A stretch of DNA of 64,000 bases from assembly GCF_001592755.1 (NCBI RefSeq), contig NZ_LUKF01000003.1, positions 1-64,000 on the forward strand, read 5' to 3'. Positions 54,818-63,443 of this stretch are shown piece by piece; position 1 is the first letter of the stretch, and every line of letters begins with the position of its first letter. Source of the DNA: Bdellovibrio bacteriovorus. Lineage in GTDB: Bacteria > Bdellovibrionota > Bdellovibrionia > Bdellovibrionales > Bdellovibrionaceae. The notes below the pieces were generated by a model. That model was not told the DNA's origin. It saw only the letters and a program-made list of their open reading frames with translations, and did not search any database. The translations under genes and the position numbers were made by a program.

Positions 54818-56698
54818 ATGCTCTCGATTAGAAGCACTCTGGAAATAACTACGGCACTTCTACTAGCAGTCCCCGCTTGGGCACAGATGTCTGTGTCAGA
54901 GGTTCCTCAAGGCCTGACGATTCAAGGGCGAATTATTCAGCCTGATGGCCTTCCTTTAGAAGATTCCAACGTCCACTTCAATATCAAGGTCCTTTCGCCA
55001 GGTGCGGAAGCCTGTGTGTTATTTGAAGAAAACCGGGTCGTTAATATGACCAATAGTAAAGGTGTTATCAACTTTGCTATCGGGGCCGGCGAAGCGGGAG
55101 CGACAGTGGTGCCTGCAGGGCATACTTTGCCACTTCATAAAATTCTTAAAAACTCAGGAACGATTGCAGGCCTTGCAAGCTGTGCCGGGGGCCAGACAAG
55201 CTATGCGCCGAATGCCGGGGACTCCAGAAAAGTCCGTGTGACTTTCACCGTGGGTTCTGAAACTGTGGCGCTGTCTCCGGACTTTGATTTACGTTCGGTT
55301 CCTTATGCCATGGAATCTGAAAATGCCGTGGCTTTGGAAGGAAAAAAAGCGGCGGACTTTATTCAAGCTTCGGCCAATGTCACACAAAATCGTGTTGAGA
55401 CGCTTTTATTACCTGCTAACTTCGACGGACTTCTTGCGCTTTTAAATCCCAGTGCGAGCTCTCCGACAACAGGCTCTATCGGTATTCCATCTTCCGATGG
55501 CACCGCGACGGCTCCAGTGCGTGACGGTCTTATGCGCTACGATGAAGCCACACAGACAGTTCAAGTTTCTATCGGAGGAACTTGGCAAAATGTGGTGACT
55601 GGAAATACGGGTGTGGGTTCAAGCAATATCGAAGACGGTTCTGTGGGATCTGCAGATATTGCAGACAATGCGATTTCTGGTGGAAAAATTCTTAATAACG
55701 CCGTGACAACTGATAAGTTGGCTGACGAATCCGTTACCAGCGACAAGCTTATGAATAACTCGGTAACGAACGGCAAAATCGCTGACGGCGCGATTACATT
55801 TAATAAAATTGCAAATGGTGCTATCAGTACAATCAAAATCGTTGATGGCGCGGTGAACTCTGCAAAAATCCTAGATGGAAGTATCGCGACGGCTGACTTG
55901 GCAAATAGCGCGGTGACGACAGCTAAGATTGCTGACAGTAATATTACTACGGCGAAAATTGCAGACCAAAACGTAACAACAGCCAAGATCGCTGATAGCA
56001 ATATCACGACTGCTAAGATCGCGGATCAAAACGTGACCACAGCGAAAATTGCCGATGGCAATGTCACGACCGCTAAGATCGCCGATGCCAACGTGACCAC
56101 AGCAAAGATCGCTGATGGAAATGTGACTGACGCCAAGATCGCTTCAGTTTCTGGATCCAAAGTCACAGGAAATATTCCTGGTAACGCTGCGGGCTTCTAT
56201 GGAGCTTTGGCCGGTGACGTCGTCGGCGGACAAAGCGGTACCACAGTTCAACGTATGCAAGGTCGCTGGGTGGCCAACGTGAATCCAGGTGTAGGCCAAG
56301 TATTAAAGTGGGATGGTGGCCAGTGGGTTCCTCAAACAGATAATAACTCTGGTGGTACTATCACGAGTGTGAGTGTAGGCCCAGGCATGTGGGGTGGTGG
56401 CTCCTCAGGTGGCGTTTCCATCGGACTCAACAATACAGGTGTCGGTGCAGGTTGGTATGGTAATGGTTCTTACGTTCCACAATTCTATGTCGATGCTTCC
56501 GGACGTATTACGGCCGTAAATAACGTCGCCGTAAACGCGGGTTATGCTTCTTGCGGTGGAAATCTGCACGGAAGAGCCTGGATTTCGTCAAGCGGTTGTA
56601 GCAGCGCCACAATCGCTCAGTGCGTGAATGGAAGCACAGTCACAGTTGGAACCTTCTCAACAGGCGGAAGCTGTGACGGAGATGGCGACGGGTTCTAA
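54818..56698 (+). CDS. Trimeric fibre-like protein with decapeptide shaft
   Basis: A 626-residue exported protein. The signal peptide is about residues 1-22 (ending AWA). An N-terminal beta domain (about 30-170; LTIQGRIIQPDGLPLED) and a linker are followed by a shaft of exactly 17 decapeptide repeats (about 274-443), such as NVTTAKIADG. The C-terminal ~180 residues are Gly/Ser-rich with four Cys near the end and close with DGDGDGF. Such shafts are typical of trimeric phage-tail-like fibres. Bdellovibrio uses fibres of this kind (mosaic adhesive trimers) to recognise prey, so this is a candidate. AAGGAA precedes the ATG. The stop overlaps the next start (TAATG). Confidence 0.85.
   Translation: MLSIRSTLEITTALLLAVPAWAQMSVSEVPQGLTIQGRIIQPDGLPLEDSNVHFNIKVLSPGAEACVLFEENRVVNMTNSKGVINFAIGAGEAGATVVPAGHTLPLHKILKNSGTIAGLASCAGGQTSYAPNAGDSRKVRVTFTVGSETVALSPDFDLRSVPYAMESENAVALEGKKAADFIQASANVTQNRVETLLLPANFDGLLALLNPSASSPTTGSIGIPSSDGTATAPVRDGLMRYDEATQTVQVSIGGTWQNVVTGNTGVGSSNIEDGSVGSADIADNAISGGKILNNAVTTDKLADESVTSDKLMNNSVTNGKIADGAITFNKIANGAISTIKIVDGAVNSAKILDGSIATADLANSAVTTAKIADSNITTAKIADQNVTTAKIADSNITTAKIADQNVTTAKIADGNVTTAKIADANVTTAKIADGNVTDAKIASVSGSKVTGNIPGNAAGFYGALAGDVVGGQSGTTVQRMQGRWVANVNPGVGQVLKWDGGQWVPQTDNNSGGTITSVSVGPGMWGGGSSGGVSIGLNNTGVGAGWYGNGSYVPQFYVDASGRITAVNNVAVNAGYASCGGNLHGRAWISSSGCSSATIAQCVNGSTVTVGTFSTGGSCDGDGDGF
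55637..56146 (+). repeat. Seventeen 30-bp (10-residue) repeats in the fibre shaft
   Basis: A run of 17 units of 30 bases with no interruption. The protein pattern is x-x-(V/I)-x-x-x-K-(I/L)-x-(D/N), for example SNITTAKIAD. Units 10-17 are nearly identical in protein but vary at third codon positions. Early units are degenerate. Confidence 0.93.
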
Positions 56699-57135
56699 TG
56701 AAACGCCTGGCTTTTTACTACTCTGGATTAATCACCTTCGTGGGACTTTTGCAGCTGACCCATTTGGGTCAGCGCGTGTTCCCTCCTCCGAAAGTAAATC
56801 GACTTTATTTTCCATCAGAAGAGCAGGTATTCACACCTGCTTTTCCTATTTTAAATCCTGGGGTGCAGCCTTTGTTCCCTGCTTCTGAAGTGATCTTGCA
56901 AGAGCGACTGTACGCCCCGTTCGTCAGTTTGCGTGAAACCGATCTTTCGAATCGAAATCTTTCCAAAGCGCATTTAAGTTTTGCTGACTTGCGCGGAAGC
57001 AAGCTTTTAGGAACGGATCTTTCGCAGGCCTTGCTTTATGGCGCGCAGTTAGAAGGTGCGCTGTTTGATAAAAACACCCGCCTTCCCTTCTCTTATGAAA
57101 CGGCACTGGCGCTAGGAATGAAAGAACAGCTATGA
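56698..57135 (+). CDS. Exported pentapeptide-repeat protein 2
   Basis: A 145-residue protein with an N-terminal hydrophobic helix (about residues 4-22), a Pro-rich stretch (about 28-65), and pentapeptide repeats (about 78-125; LSNRNLSKAHLSFADLRGSK, then LLGTDLSQALLYGAQLEGALF). The ATG shares one base with the fibre stop (TAATG), and the fibre's final codons supply a GGAG-like site. Its own TGA overlaps the HTTM-like ATG (ATGA). It is the positional counterpart of the protein at 50291. Confidence 0.83.
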   Translation: MKRLAFYYSGLITFVGLLQLTHLGQRVFPPPKVNRLYFPSEEQVFTPAFPILNPGVQPLFPASEVILQERLYAPFVSLRETDLSNRNLSKAHLSFADLRGSKLLGTDLSQALLYGAQLEGALFDKNTRLPFSYETALALGMKEQL

Positions 57136-58373
57136 AGTCCTTGCTTCAAGAATTAAAAACCTATCCTCAGTTGCTTTTTGTCGGAGTGATTTTAAGCTTC
57201 GAACATCTGATCACTTTGTTTTTCTGGCTGACAGAAAGGCCTGTGCAATGGGTGCTCTCACCGTCAAACCCATCGGTATGCTGGCCCCTATTTTCAGCGT
57301 GCGCCGACTTTAAACCGTCTTCTGTCGTCTTAGGAATTATCTTAGCCGCGTACGGAATCATCGCTTTAGCGGCGATGTACTTCTGGATACGCAAGAATTT
57401 TCGCTGGGGCATTATCGCTCTTTGGGTGTTGGTCGCTATTAAATGCCTGATCATTCTTCAAGATTATCGTCTGACCGGCAACTACCATTATCTTCCGACT
57501 CTTATCACTGTTTGTTTCTTGCTTATTCCCGGGCGCGCTTACGCATTAACATTTAGCTTCTTTGTCATCTATTTCACAGCCGGTGTCCTCAAGTTAAATC
57601 CGACCTGGGTTAATGCAGAGGCTATTAATGAACGCCTGCTACCACTGATCGTCAATAAAATCGGCGTATGGTATGTGTTGGTCCTTGAACTTGCCTTCAT
57701 CTTTTTCTTATTCAGTAAAAAGAACCGCTGGTTTTATTTCATCTTTGCGCAATTGGTTTTATTTCATCTTTACTCTTGGCATCTCACTCGTTTCTTTTAT
57801 CCGACGGTGATGCTGACTCTTCTGGGAATCTTATTAGTCGTTCGCTCCACGGCGCCGGCCCTGGGTTTTAAAGAAACATTCAAAAGAGTTTTCTCTTCTG
57901 CTGAAGCCAAACTTTTAACAACATTTTTTATTCTTCTGCAGATTCCTCAATATTTAATTCCCGGCGATGCCGCCTTAACCGGCGAAGGCCGTATGTACGC
58001 TATGATCATGTATGATGGCCGAACTCAATGTCAGCCTTATTTGACTTTGTGGAAGAAGAATAAAGAAAAAGAAGAGATGCCTTTACAGCCCCCTTGGCTG
58101 ATCACACGCACAAAATGCGATGCCATGGTTTACTGGCGTTTGGCTCAAAACATCTGCAGCTGGACAAAGAAAGACGCTTCCATCGTGCAAGTCGATTTAT
58201 ACGTCCCCGTTCGCTATGAAAACACCGATGAGTGGCAGCCCCTGGTCGCTGCCACGGATGTCTGCAACAAAGAGCTGACGTATTCAAGTTTCTTCCCGAA
58301 TACGTGGATCAATAAAGTCACTCGCGAAGTGAGTCATCATGGCGACGGCTCCATGAATCCCGAAGAGGATTGA
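57132..58373 (+). CDS. HTTM/gamma-carboxylase-like membrane protein 2
   Basis: A 413-residue polytopic membrane protein, paralogue of the protein at 50833. Shared motifs: SVCWPLFSAC, LTGNYHY, AGVLKLNPTW, FFLFSKK, FHLYSWHLTRFFYP and a juxtamembrane GEGRMYAMIMYDGRTQC. The AGVLKLNPTW stretch lines up with the Lys-containing active region of gamma-glutamyl carboxylase. The C-terminal soluble part has four matched Cys. Start by ATGA overlap with the pentapeptide gene. The last 37 bases overlap the convergent Rieske-FAD gene. Function is inferred only. Confidence 0.67.
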   Translation: MKSLLQELKTYPQLLFVGVILSFEHLITLFFWLTERPVQWVLSPSNPSVCWPLFSACADFKPSSVVLGIILAAYGIIALAAMYFWIRKNFRWGIIALWVLVAIKCLIILQDYRLTGNYHYLPTLITVCFLLIPGRAYALTFSFFVIYFTAGVLKLNPTWVNAEAINERLLPLIVNKIGVWYVLVLELAFIFFLFSKKNRWFYFIFAQLVLFHLYSWHLTRFFYPTVMLTLLGILLVVRSTAPALGFKETFKRVFSSAEAKLLTTFFILLQIPQYLIPGDAALTGEGRMYAMIMYDGRTQCQPYLTLWKKNKEKEEMPLQPPWLITRTKCDAMVYWRLAQNICSWTKKDASIVQVDLYVPVRYENTDEWQPLVAATDVCNKELTYSSFFPNTWINKVTREVSHHGDGSMNPEED

Positions 58374-59938
58374 ATCCTCTCAAAACGATGCTCATACTCT
58401 GCCAAAATCTCGTGAACTTTTTCATCATCTAAATGCGAAAGAGCTTCTTCCACTTTTAGATTTTCTTGATCACGTCCGACAGTAAGCAGCGCTGCGATTC
58501 TTTGATCTTCATAATAAGCCACGGCAAAATCCACTTGCTCCATGTCGCCTAAAACATCCATGCGATCAAAGCGCTCGGAGTGACCAATGTAACACAAGGT
58601 CAGACCATAGTGAGTTGTCCAAAAGAACGGAACATCTTGAAAGCGCACCTTATCGCCCATCATATTTAAAGCCGCAACCTGTCCTTGGCGTTCGGCCACT
58701 TCCCAGTGCTCGACACGAATCGGCCTTTGACTGCGAGGATCTGGCCAGCGCGCGATATCCCCCGCGGCAAATATTCCAGGCATACTTGTTTCCAAATATT
58801 CATTTACCAATATGCCGTTATCAGTAAAACAACCTGCTTGTTCCGCAAGCTCGGTGTTAGGTTGTATTCCCGCGCCGACGACAACAAAGTCCGCATCTAT
58901 ACTTTGTTTGTTATCTAAAACAACACTGCGATCACGGATTTCTTTAATCCCGTGTCCTAGATGAAATTTGACCCCATGCTGTTCATGCAGTTTCTTAAGA
59001 TAGCTTCCGACATGAACGCCGACGACATTCATTAACGGCATTTCTTCAGGCGCGACAACATGAACTTCCATGCCGCGCAAGCGCAAAGAAGCTGCGACCT
59101 CAAGACCAATAAAGCCCGCTCCGATAATGACGACCCTTGAAGCCCAAGAAGTGCGCGCAATAATACGGCGGCTGTCTTTCAACGTGCGTAGCAAATACAC
59201 GTGGCCCTTATCAATACCTGGAATGCGCGGTTTTCGTGGAGTCCCCCCTGTTGCGATTAAGCAGCGATCAAATTTCAAAGATTTGCCATTAGAGATAAAA
59301 ACAGAGTTTCGGTGCGAATCGATTTTTTCAACTTTGACACCTAATTCAAGACGGATCCGATTTTGTTTGTAAAAATCCTCGGTAAAAAGAGGAATCCATT
59401 CTTCCGGCGCATTCCCTGCCAAAAAGTCCTTCGAAAGATTGGGACGGTCGTAAGGAAGCTCTTTGTCTTCACCGATGAGAGTGATGCTTCCCAAAAATCC
59501 CTTTCTTCTTAGCATCACCGCCGCTGCAGTTCCCGCAGCCCCCGCGCCGACAATAACGTAGTGTTGAGTTTCAGTTCCTTTGCGAGGCGCCACCACCGGA
59601 TTTTTCTTATCAGTGACGTAAACTTTATTGTCGCGAACCTCGACATGCCAGGCAGGAATGGGACTTAAAGCAGGTGCTTTAAGAGCTTCGCCCGTTCTTA
59701 AGTCAAAACACGAGTGATGCCACGGGCACATGACTTTATCACCGGTTACAATACCTGCCTCTAACGGCCCCCCGTAATGAGAACACTTCGCCCCCACGGC
59801 AAAATAATCACCCTCATGACGAACCAACAGAACAGGTTCATCGCCGATATGACCAAGCAGGCTTTCATCGTCTTTAAGTATTTCTTCAGAAACTCCTTTA
59901 GAGAAATCTGGTCCGCTGACTTTTGCACTTACAGCCAT
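58337..59938 (-). CDS. Rieske-FAD oxidoreductase (AIFM3/ferredoxin-reductase-like)
   Basis: A 533-residue cytoplasmic flavoprotein. An N-terminal Rieske [2Fe-2S] domain (about residues 1-100) has CSHYGGPLEAG and CPWHHSCFDLRTGE, giving C-x-H and C-x-x-H ligands. A pyridine-nucleotide-disulphide type oxidoreductase follows, with FAD motif VIVGAGAAGTAAAVML (about 120-135), an NAD motif VVIIGAGFIGLEVAASL (about 260-276) and the FAD ATG/GD motif FAAGDIARWPD. The plan matches AIFM3-type and dioxygenase-ferredoxin-reductase-type proteins. The ATG at 59938 has AAGGAG upstream with seven bases between. Electron partner unknown. Confidence 0.92.
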   Translation of the reverse strand: MAVSAKVSGPDFSKGVSEEILKDDESLLGHIGDEPVLLVRHEGDYFAVGAKCSHYGGPLEAGIVTGDKVMCPWHHSCFDLRTGEALKAPALSPIPAWHVEVRDNKVYVTDKKNPVVAPRKGTETQHYVIVGAGAAGTAAAVMLRRKGFLGSITLIGEDKELPYDRPNLSKDFLAGNAPEEWIPLFTEDFYKQNRIRLELGVKVEKIDSHRNSVFISNGKSLKFDRCLIATGGTPRKPRIPGIDKGHVYLLRTLKDSRRIIARTSWASRVVIIGAGFIGLEVAASLRLRGMEVHVVAPEEMPLMNVVGVHVGSYLKKLHEQHGVKFHLGHGIKEIRDRSVVLDNKQSIDADFVVVGAGIQPNTELAEQAGCFTDNGILVNEYLETSMPGIFAAGDIARWPDPRSQRPIRVEHWEVAERQGQVAALNMMGDKVRFQDVPFFWTTHYGLTLCYIGHSERFDRMDVLGDMEQVDFAVAYYEDQRIAALLTVGRDQENLKVEEALSHLDDEKVHEILAEYEHRFERIQSSSGFMEPSP

Positions 59939-60174
59939 GACAAATCTCCTTGATGCCTTTGATGATAGTCCCAATCAAGAAGCCCCGCAGGTTGTGTCGG
60001 GAAGTTGTGCATAAAAACAACAATGCGTTCTGAAAATCACTCTTGAGTCGTGGCAACTGTGTTGATTGTCTCAGTCTGAAACAGGACTCTCGATTAAAAA
60101 TCGGCTGGGGCCTTCAATCAAGACCTCATAATTCCGATGAGAAAGGTGGTTGTTTAGTCGCCAGGAGGCCACGT
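59939..60174. other. Divergent intergenic region
   Basis: About 236 bases between the Rieske-FAD gene and the diguanylate cyclase gene. It holds the two ribosome sites (AAGGAG on the minus strand, AGGAGG at 60163-60168 on the plus strand). I found no convincing promoter, repeat or RNA in it. Confidence 0.5.
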
Positions 60175-61287
60175 TTGAAACAATGGATGAAAAAACTTGT
60201 TGAGCAGTTTGATATGGACTGGGGCACTTCATCCCATGAAAAAGGAGCTTCGTCAGCCGGTCCCTCTTTGACGGAGGATCGCGCAACTTTGCTCTATATC
60301 CTTGATGTTTACAACAAGCACCTCTTTGAAATTCAAAACCACTCGGTGCGCAAAGTGCGCGCGAAGTTAGATACGTTCGCTAAAGAGCTGGTACAGGCCG
60401 ACACGGAAGCCACCGAAAAAACTCTGTTCCGTCTTCGTCAGTTTATTTCTAGCTACCGTATTGATGAATACACCTACGTGCAAAACACATTTGATGACTT
60501 TAAACGCATCATCTGGGATTTCGCTGATCATTTAAGCGAAGAAGCCCAAGTTGAAGATGCGTCACAAGCCGATATCAATCAAAGCCTTGAAGGCTTGCGC
60601 GAGGCCGTTGAATCCAACTCTATTGAAGAGCTGCGGGCGCGCTCTAGAGAATTCATTAACTTCTATTTAAAGCATCAGAACTCGACGAACGAACGCCGTT
60701 CAAAGCGCATGGAATCCATCAAAAAGAATCTGACTACGGTCAAAAAGCAATTGATGGAAGCCAATCAGACAATGCGTCGGGACCATATGACGGGGGCTCA
60801 CAACCGTCGTAGCTACGACGAACAAGTGCGTCGCTATTTGCAGTTGCATGATATCGACAAGGATCCAATGACCTTGATTCTTTTAGACATCGATTTCTTT
60901 AAAAAGATCAACGATGCCTACGGACACGACATCGGAGACTTCGTGCTAAAAGAATGCGTGCGTCTGCTTCAAGAAAGCTTTTCGCGCGAAGAGGACTTTA
61001 TTGCCCGCCTGGGTGGTGAAGAGTTTGCCGTGATTCTGCCGGGCTGTAATACCGAGGCGGCCATCAAGATGGCGGAAGAAGCGATGAACCGCATCCGCAA
61101 AGAAGTCTTCGTGCAAGATAAACTGGAGATTCGTTTTACAATCTCCATGGGGATTGCTGAAATCACCCCGGGTGAGTCCGCTGATAGCTGGTACAAACGC
61201 GCCGATGAAGCCCTTTACGAATCCAAGCAAACGGGCCGCAACAAATACTCATTAGCCAAAGCCCCGGGAATGAAACGGGTCGCTTAA
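60175..61287 (+). CDS. Diguanylate cyclase (GGDEF) with I-site, TTG start
   Basis: A 370-residue cytoplasmic protein. An N-terminal helical region (about residues 1-205) is followed by a GGDEF domain (about 205-365): RDHMTGAHNRRSYDEQ, ILLDIDFFKKINDAYGHDIGD and ARLGGEEFAVILPG. The signature GGEEF is intact, so it should make cyclic di-GMP. REED five residues before it fits the product-inhibition I-site (RxxD). The TTG at 60175 is chosen because AGGAGG is six bases upstream; the next ATG (60187) is 18 bases away. It could feed the PilZ proteins encoded earlier in the window. Confidence 0.93.
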   Translation: MKQWMKKLVEQFDMDWGTSSHEKGASSAGPSLTEDRATLLYILDVYNKHLFEIQNHSVRKVRAKLDTFAKELVQADTEATEKTLFRLRQFISSYRIDEYTYVQNTFDDFKRIIWDFADHLSEEAQVEDASQADINQSLEGLREAVESNSIEELRARSREFINFYLKHQNSTNERRSKRMESIKKNLTTVKKQLMEANQTMRRDHMTGAHNRRSYDEQVRRYLQLHDIDKDPMTLILLDIDFFKKINDAYGHDIGDFVLKECVRLLQESFSREEDFIARLGGEEFAVILPGCNTEAAIKMAEEAMNRIRKEVFVQDKLEIRFTISMGIAEITPGESADSWYKRADEALYESKQTGRNKYSLAKAPGMKRVA

Positions 61288-61309
61288 ATAAGAATGCTCC
61301 TGAAACTTC

Positions 61310-61338
61310 AAAGGATCCGCAAGGATCCTTTTCTTTTG
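61310..61338 (+). terminator. Intrinsic terminator of the diguanylate cyclase gene
   Basis: A 9-bp stem (61310-61318 with 61323-61331), GCAA loop, and tail TTTCTTTT. Confidence 0.85.
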
Positions 61339-61547
61339 GCGTTCGCCTCTAGCTCCTTAAAAAGACTCAAGAATCACTGTCCAAACTTTAGACAGTTGCC
61401 CAGAAAATTCTAGTGACTGGAAATTTCTGATCACACGCCGTGATTTTCGGGGTGTTCTGAAAAATCTAAACACTCGCAGCGAATTTCAAAACGAAATCGA
61501 AATCAGCGCGTGCAGAGTTGGCTTTCACTTTGCTTTGTACGTCAGTC

Positions 61548-62477
61548 ATGATGACGACAACACTTCCAAAAAAACTTTTAGTCCTTTTTCTTTTTGTAAA
61601 TCTAGCGGCACAAGCGCAAGCCGACACGAACGCTCTCAAAGATCGCGACATCGTTGTTGCGATCATCGATACGGGTGTCGACGTCAATCACCCCCTTATT
61701 CGCGATCACCTGTGGGTGAACCCGAATGATCAGAAAAATACGATAGATGATGATGGCAATGGATATGCCGATGACCTCCATGGATGGAACTTTGTTTCAA
61801 ATAATAGTGATATTTCGGATAACCACGGGCATGGAACCCATGTGGCAGGAATTATTCTGCAAAAAGCGAAAACTCAAAAAGTAAAGTTTATGATTTTAAA
61901 GTACTACGACCCGCTTCAGTCAGGGGATGACAACTTGCTGGCGACGGTAAAAGCCATTCGTTATGCGACGAAAATGAAAGCGGACATTATTAACTATTCA
62001 GGTGGTGGCGACTCAAGAAGCCCGCTGGAAGAAGCTGCTATTCGTGACGCTCAAAAACAGGGAATCGTTTTTGTGGCGGCGGCCGGCAATGAAGGGCGCG
62101 ACACCGACCGCGTCGGCTACTATCCAGCGGGCTACCGGTTGAGCAATATTATTTCTGTCGCCGCCGTCGATTCGCGCAAACGCCTATTGGCAAGCAGTAA
62201 CTATGGTTCAAAGTCCGTGGACATAGCGGCTCCGGGTAAGAACGTTTTCTCATCCCTCCCCGGAGGCCGTTATGGATTTATGACGGGAACATCTCAGGCG
62301 ACGGCTTGGGTGAGCGGGCTGGTAGCTTCTTTGCTGGCTCGTTCGGAAAAGTCTCTGCGTCCCGAAGATATCAAAAGATATCTGGAGCAGAGTGCGACGA
62401 AAGATCGCATGCTGACGAAGAAAATTCGCACTCAGGCGCGTATTTCCACCCTCGCCTCCTTGCACAGCACGCCTTAG
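61548..62477 (+). CDS. Secreted subtilisin-like (S8) protease
   Basis: A 309-residue protease with a signal peptide (about residues 1-25, ending AQA). The triad is clear: Asp in VAIIDTGVDVNHP, His in HGHGTHVAGIIL, Ser in GTSQATAWVSGLVASLL. Asn of the oxyanion hole is in AAAGNEGRD. An Asp-rich loop (IDDDGNGYADD) could bind calcium. No prodomain is visible between the signal peptide and the catalytic domain. The start is uncertain: ATGs at 61548 and 61551 lack a ribosome site, and a TTG at 61518 is open. Confidence 0.9.
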   Translation: MMTTTLPKKLLVLFLFVNLAAQAQADTNALKDRDIVVAIIDTGVDVNHPLIRDHLWVNPNDQKNTIDDDGNGYADDLHGWNFVSNNSDISDNHGHGTHVAGIILQKAKTQKVKFMILKYYDPLQSGDDNLLATVKAIRYATKMKADIINYSGGGDSRSPLEEAAIRDAQKQGIVFVAAAGNEGRDTDRVGYYPAGYRLSNIISVAAVDSRKRLLASSNYGSKSVDIAAPGKNVFSSLPGGRYGFMTGTSQATAWVSGLVASLLARSEKSLRPEDIKRYLEQSATKDRMLTKKIRTQARISTLASLHSTP

Positions 62478-62513
62478 TTTGACGGCTGACAAAACAGAAG
62501 ATAGGCTTAAATC

Positions 62514-62990
62514 ATGAGATTTCACCTTCGACTTATCTTCTGCTTTGTCATCACGTCTGTCCCCTTTGCTTCGGGGGCTCAAGTTTGTCTTCACGATGAC
62601 ACGACATTTCGCTGTGTGAAGGTTTTAAAGAACTATGATGGTGATACGTTGACCGTGAATATCCCCAATGTCCCCGCCTTGATCGGTAAAAATATTTCGG
62701 TGCGAGTTTCTGGTATCGATACACCTGAAGTGAAAACAAAGAACCGCTGCGAAAAAGAAGCCGGGAAGATCGCCCGCAATTTAGTCGCAAACACCTTGAA
62801 AAATGCGAAGACGGTTGAGCTTCACAATGTTCAACGCGATAAATATTTTCGCATTCTTGCGGATGTCATGGTGGATGGTCGTTCGCTGAAGGAAATCCTG
62901 CTAAAGAACAATCTTGCGTACACCTATGACGGTGGAACAAAGAAACATCCTGATTGGTGCAAAGTTCTGCGTCAGCCCGCCAATCACTGA
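62514..62990 (+). CDS. Secreted thermonuclease (SNase-like)
   Basis: A 158-residue exported protein with a signal peptide of about 22 residues. The SNase fold motifs are visible: NYDGDTLTV (about 42-50), VRVSGIDTPEV (about 63-73), CEKEAGKIARN, and RDKYFRILADVMVDGRSL (about 108-125), with catalytic Arg and Glu in the expected places. It lies 36 bases after the secreted protease gene, so prey nucleic acid and protein digestion may be co-expressed. Three Cys are in the mature part. Confidence 0.9.
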   Translation: MRFHLRLIFCFVITSVPFASGAQVCLHDDTTFRCVKVLKNYDGDTLTVNIPNVPALIGKNISVRVSGIDTPEVKTKNRCEKEAGKIARNLVANTLKNAKTVELHNVQRDKYFRILADVMVDGRSLKEILLKNNLAYTYDGGTKKHPDWCKVLRQPANH

Positions 62991-63049
62991 TTCCTTGCAT
63001 AGCGAAGACGAAACCTTGACTGGTCCGACGGTCCAAGGAAAATGGGCCC

Positions 63050-63424
63050 ATGAGAATCAATGGCGTGCCCCAAAACCTTTACTCTTGGTATCAACAAAAC
63101 TTAGGCCTGATGAGGGATTCTGACGGTGCTTTTGTCATCCCTACCGAGCGGCTTTTAGAAAATTCGGTGCAAGTCAGCTTCTTTCCTTATGACACAAGTT
63201 ATATCTCACCTTCCCACACACGATGTCTTTTTAATTTCCAAGTGGACAACCTTGCCGCCCTACTGACTTCTATGGCGGAAAAAGGCGTGCGCATTGATGA
63301 TCGCATCGAAGAAACAGAACACGGCCTGTTTGCCTGGGTCTATGATCCTGCCGGCAACAAGATTGAACTTTGGGAGCCGGCTCACCACAAAGAAAACCTG
63401 ATCAATTTGCCAGAAGCCGAATGA
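63050..63424 (+). CDS. VOC (glyoxalase/bleomycin-resistance) family protein, short N-terminus
   Basis: A 124-residue protein of the vicinal-oxygen-chelate family. SWYQQNLGL near residue 12, RCLFNFQVDNLAALLTSMAEKGV and FAWVYDPAGNKIELWEP fit single-domain VOC proteins. The usual first strand with its metal His or Gln (GIGGIFFK-type) is missing; the frame is open upstream only to a stop at 63017-63019 and does not restore it. So the gene is either short or has lost its start. Substrate unknown. Confidence 0.75.
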   Translation: MRINGVPQNLYSWYQQNLGLMRDSDGAFVIPTERLLENSVQVSFFPYDTSYISPSHTRCLFNFQVDNLAALLTSMAEKGVRIDDRIEETEHGLFAWVYDPAGNKIELWEPAHHKENLINLPEAE

Positions 63425-63443
63425 GCGGTTTAAGATGGGAGTC

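Noticed and set aside
55637-56146. CRISPR-like regular 30-bp repeats
   Set aside because: The repeats are contiguous without spacers and stay in frame as decapeptides of one protein.
54818-56698. Prophage tail fibre
   Set aside because: It has a signal peptide and cellular operon partners, and no other phage gene is in the window.
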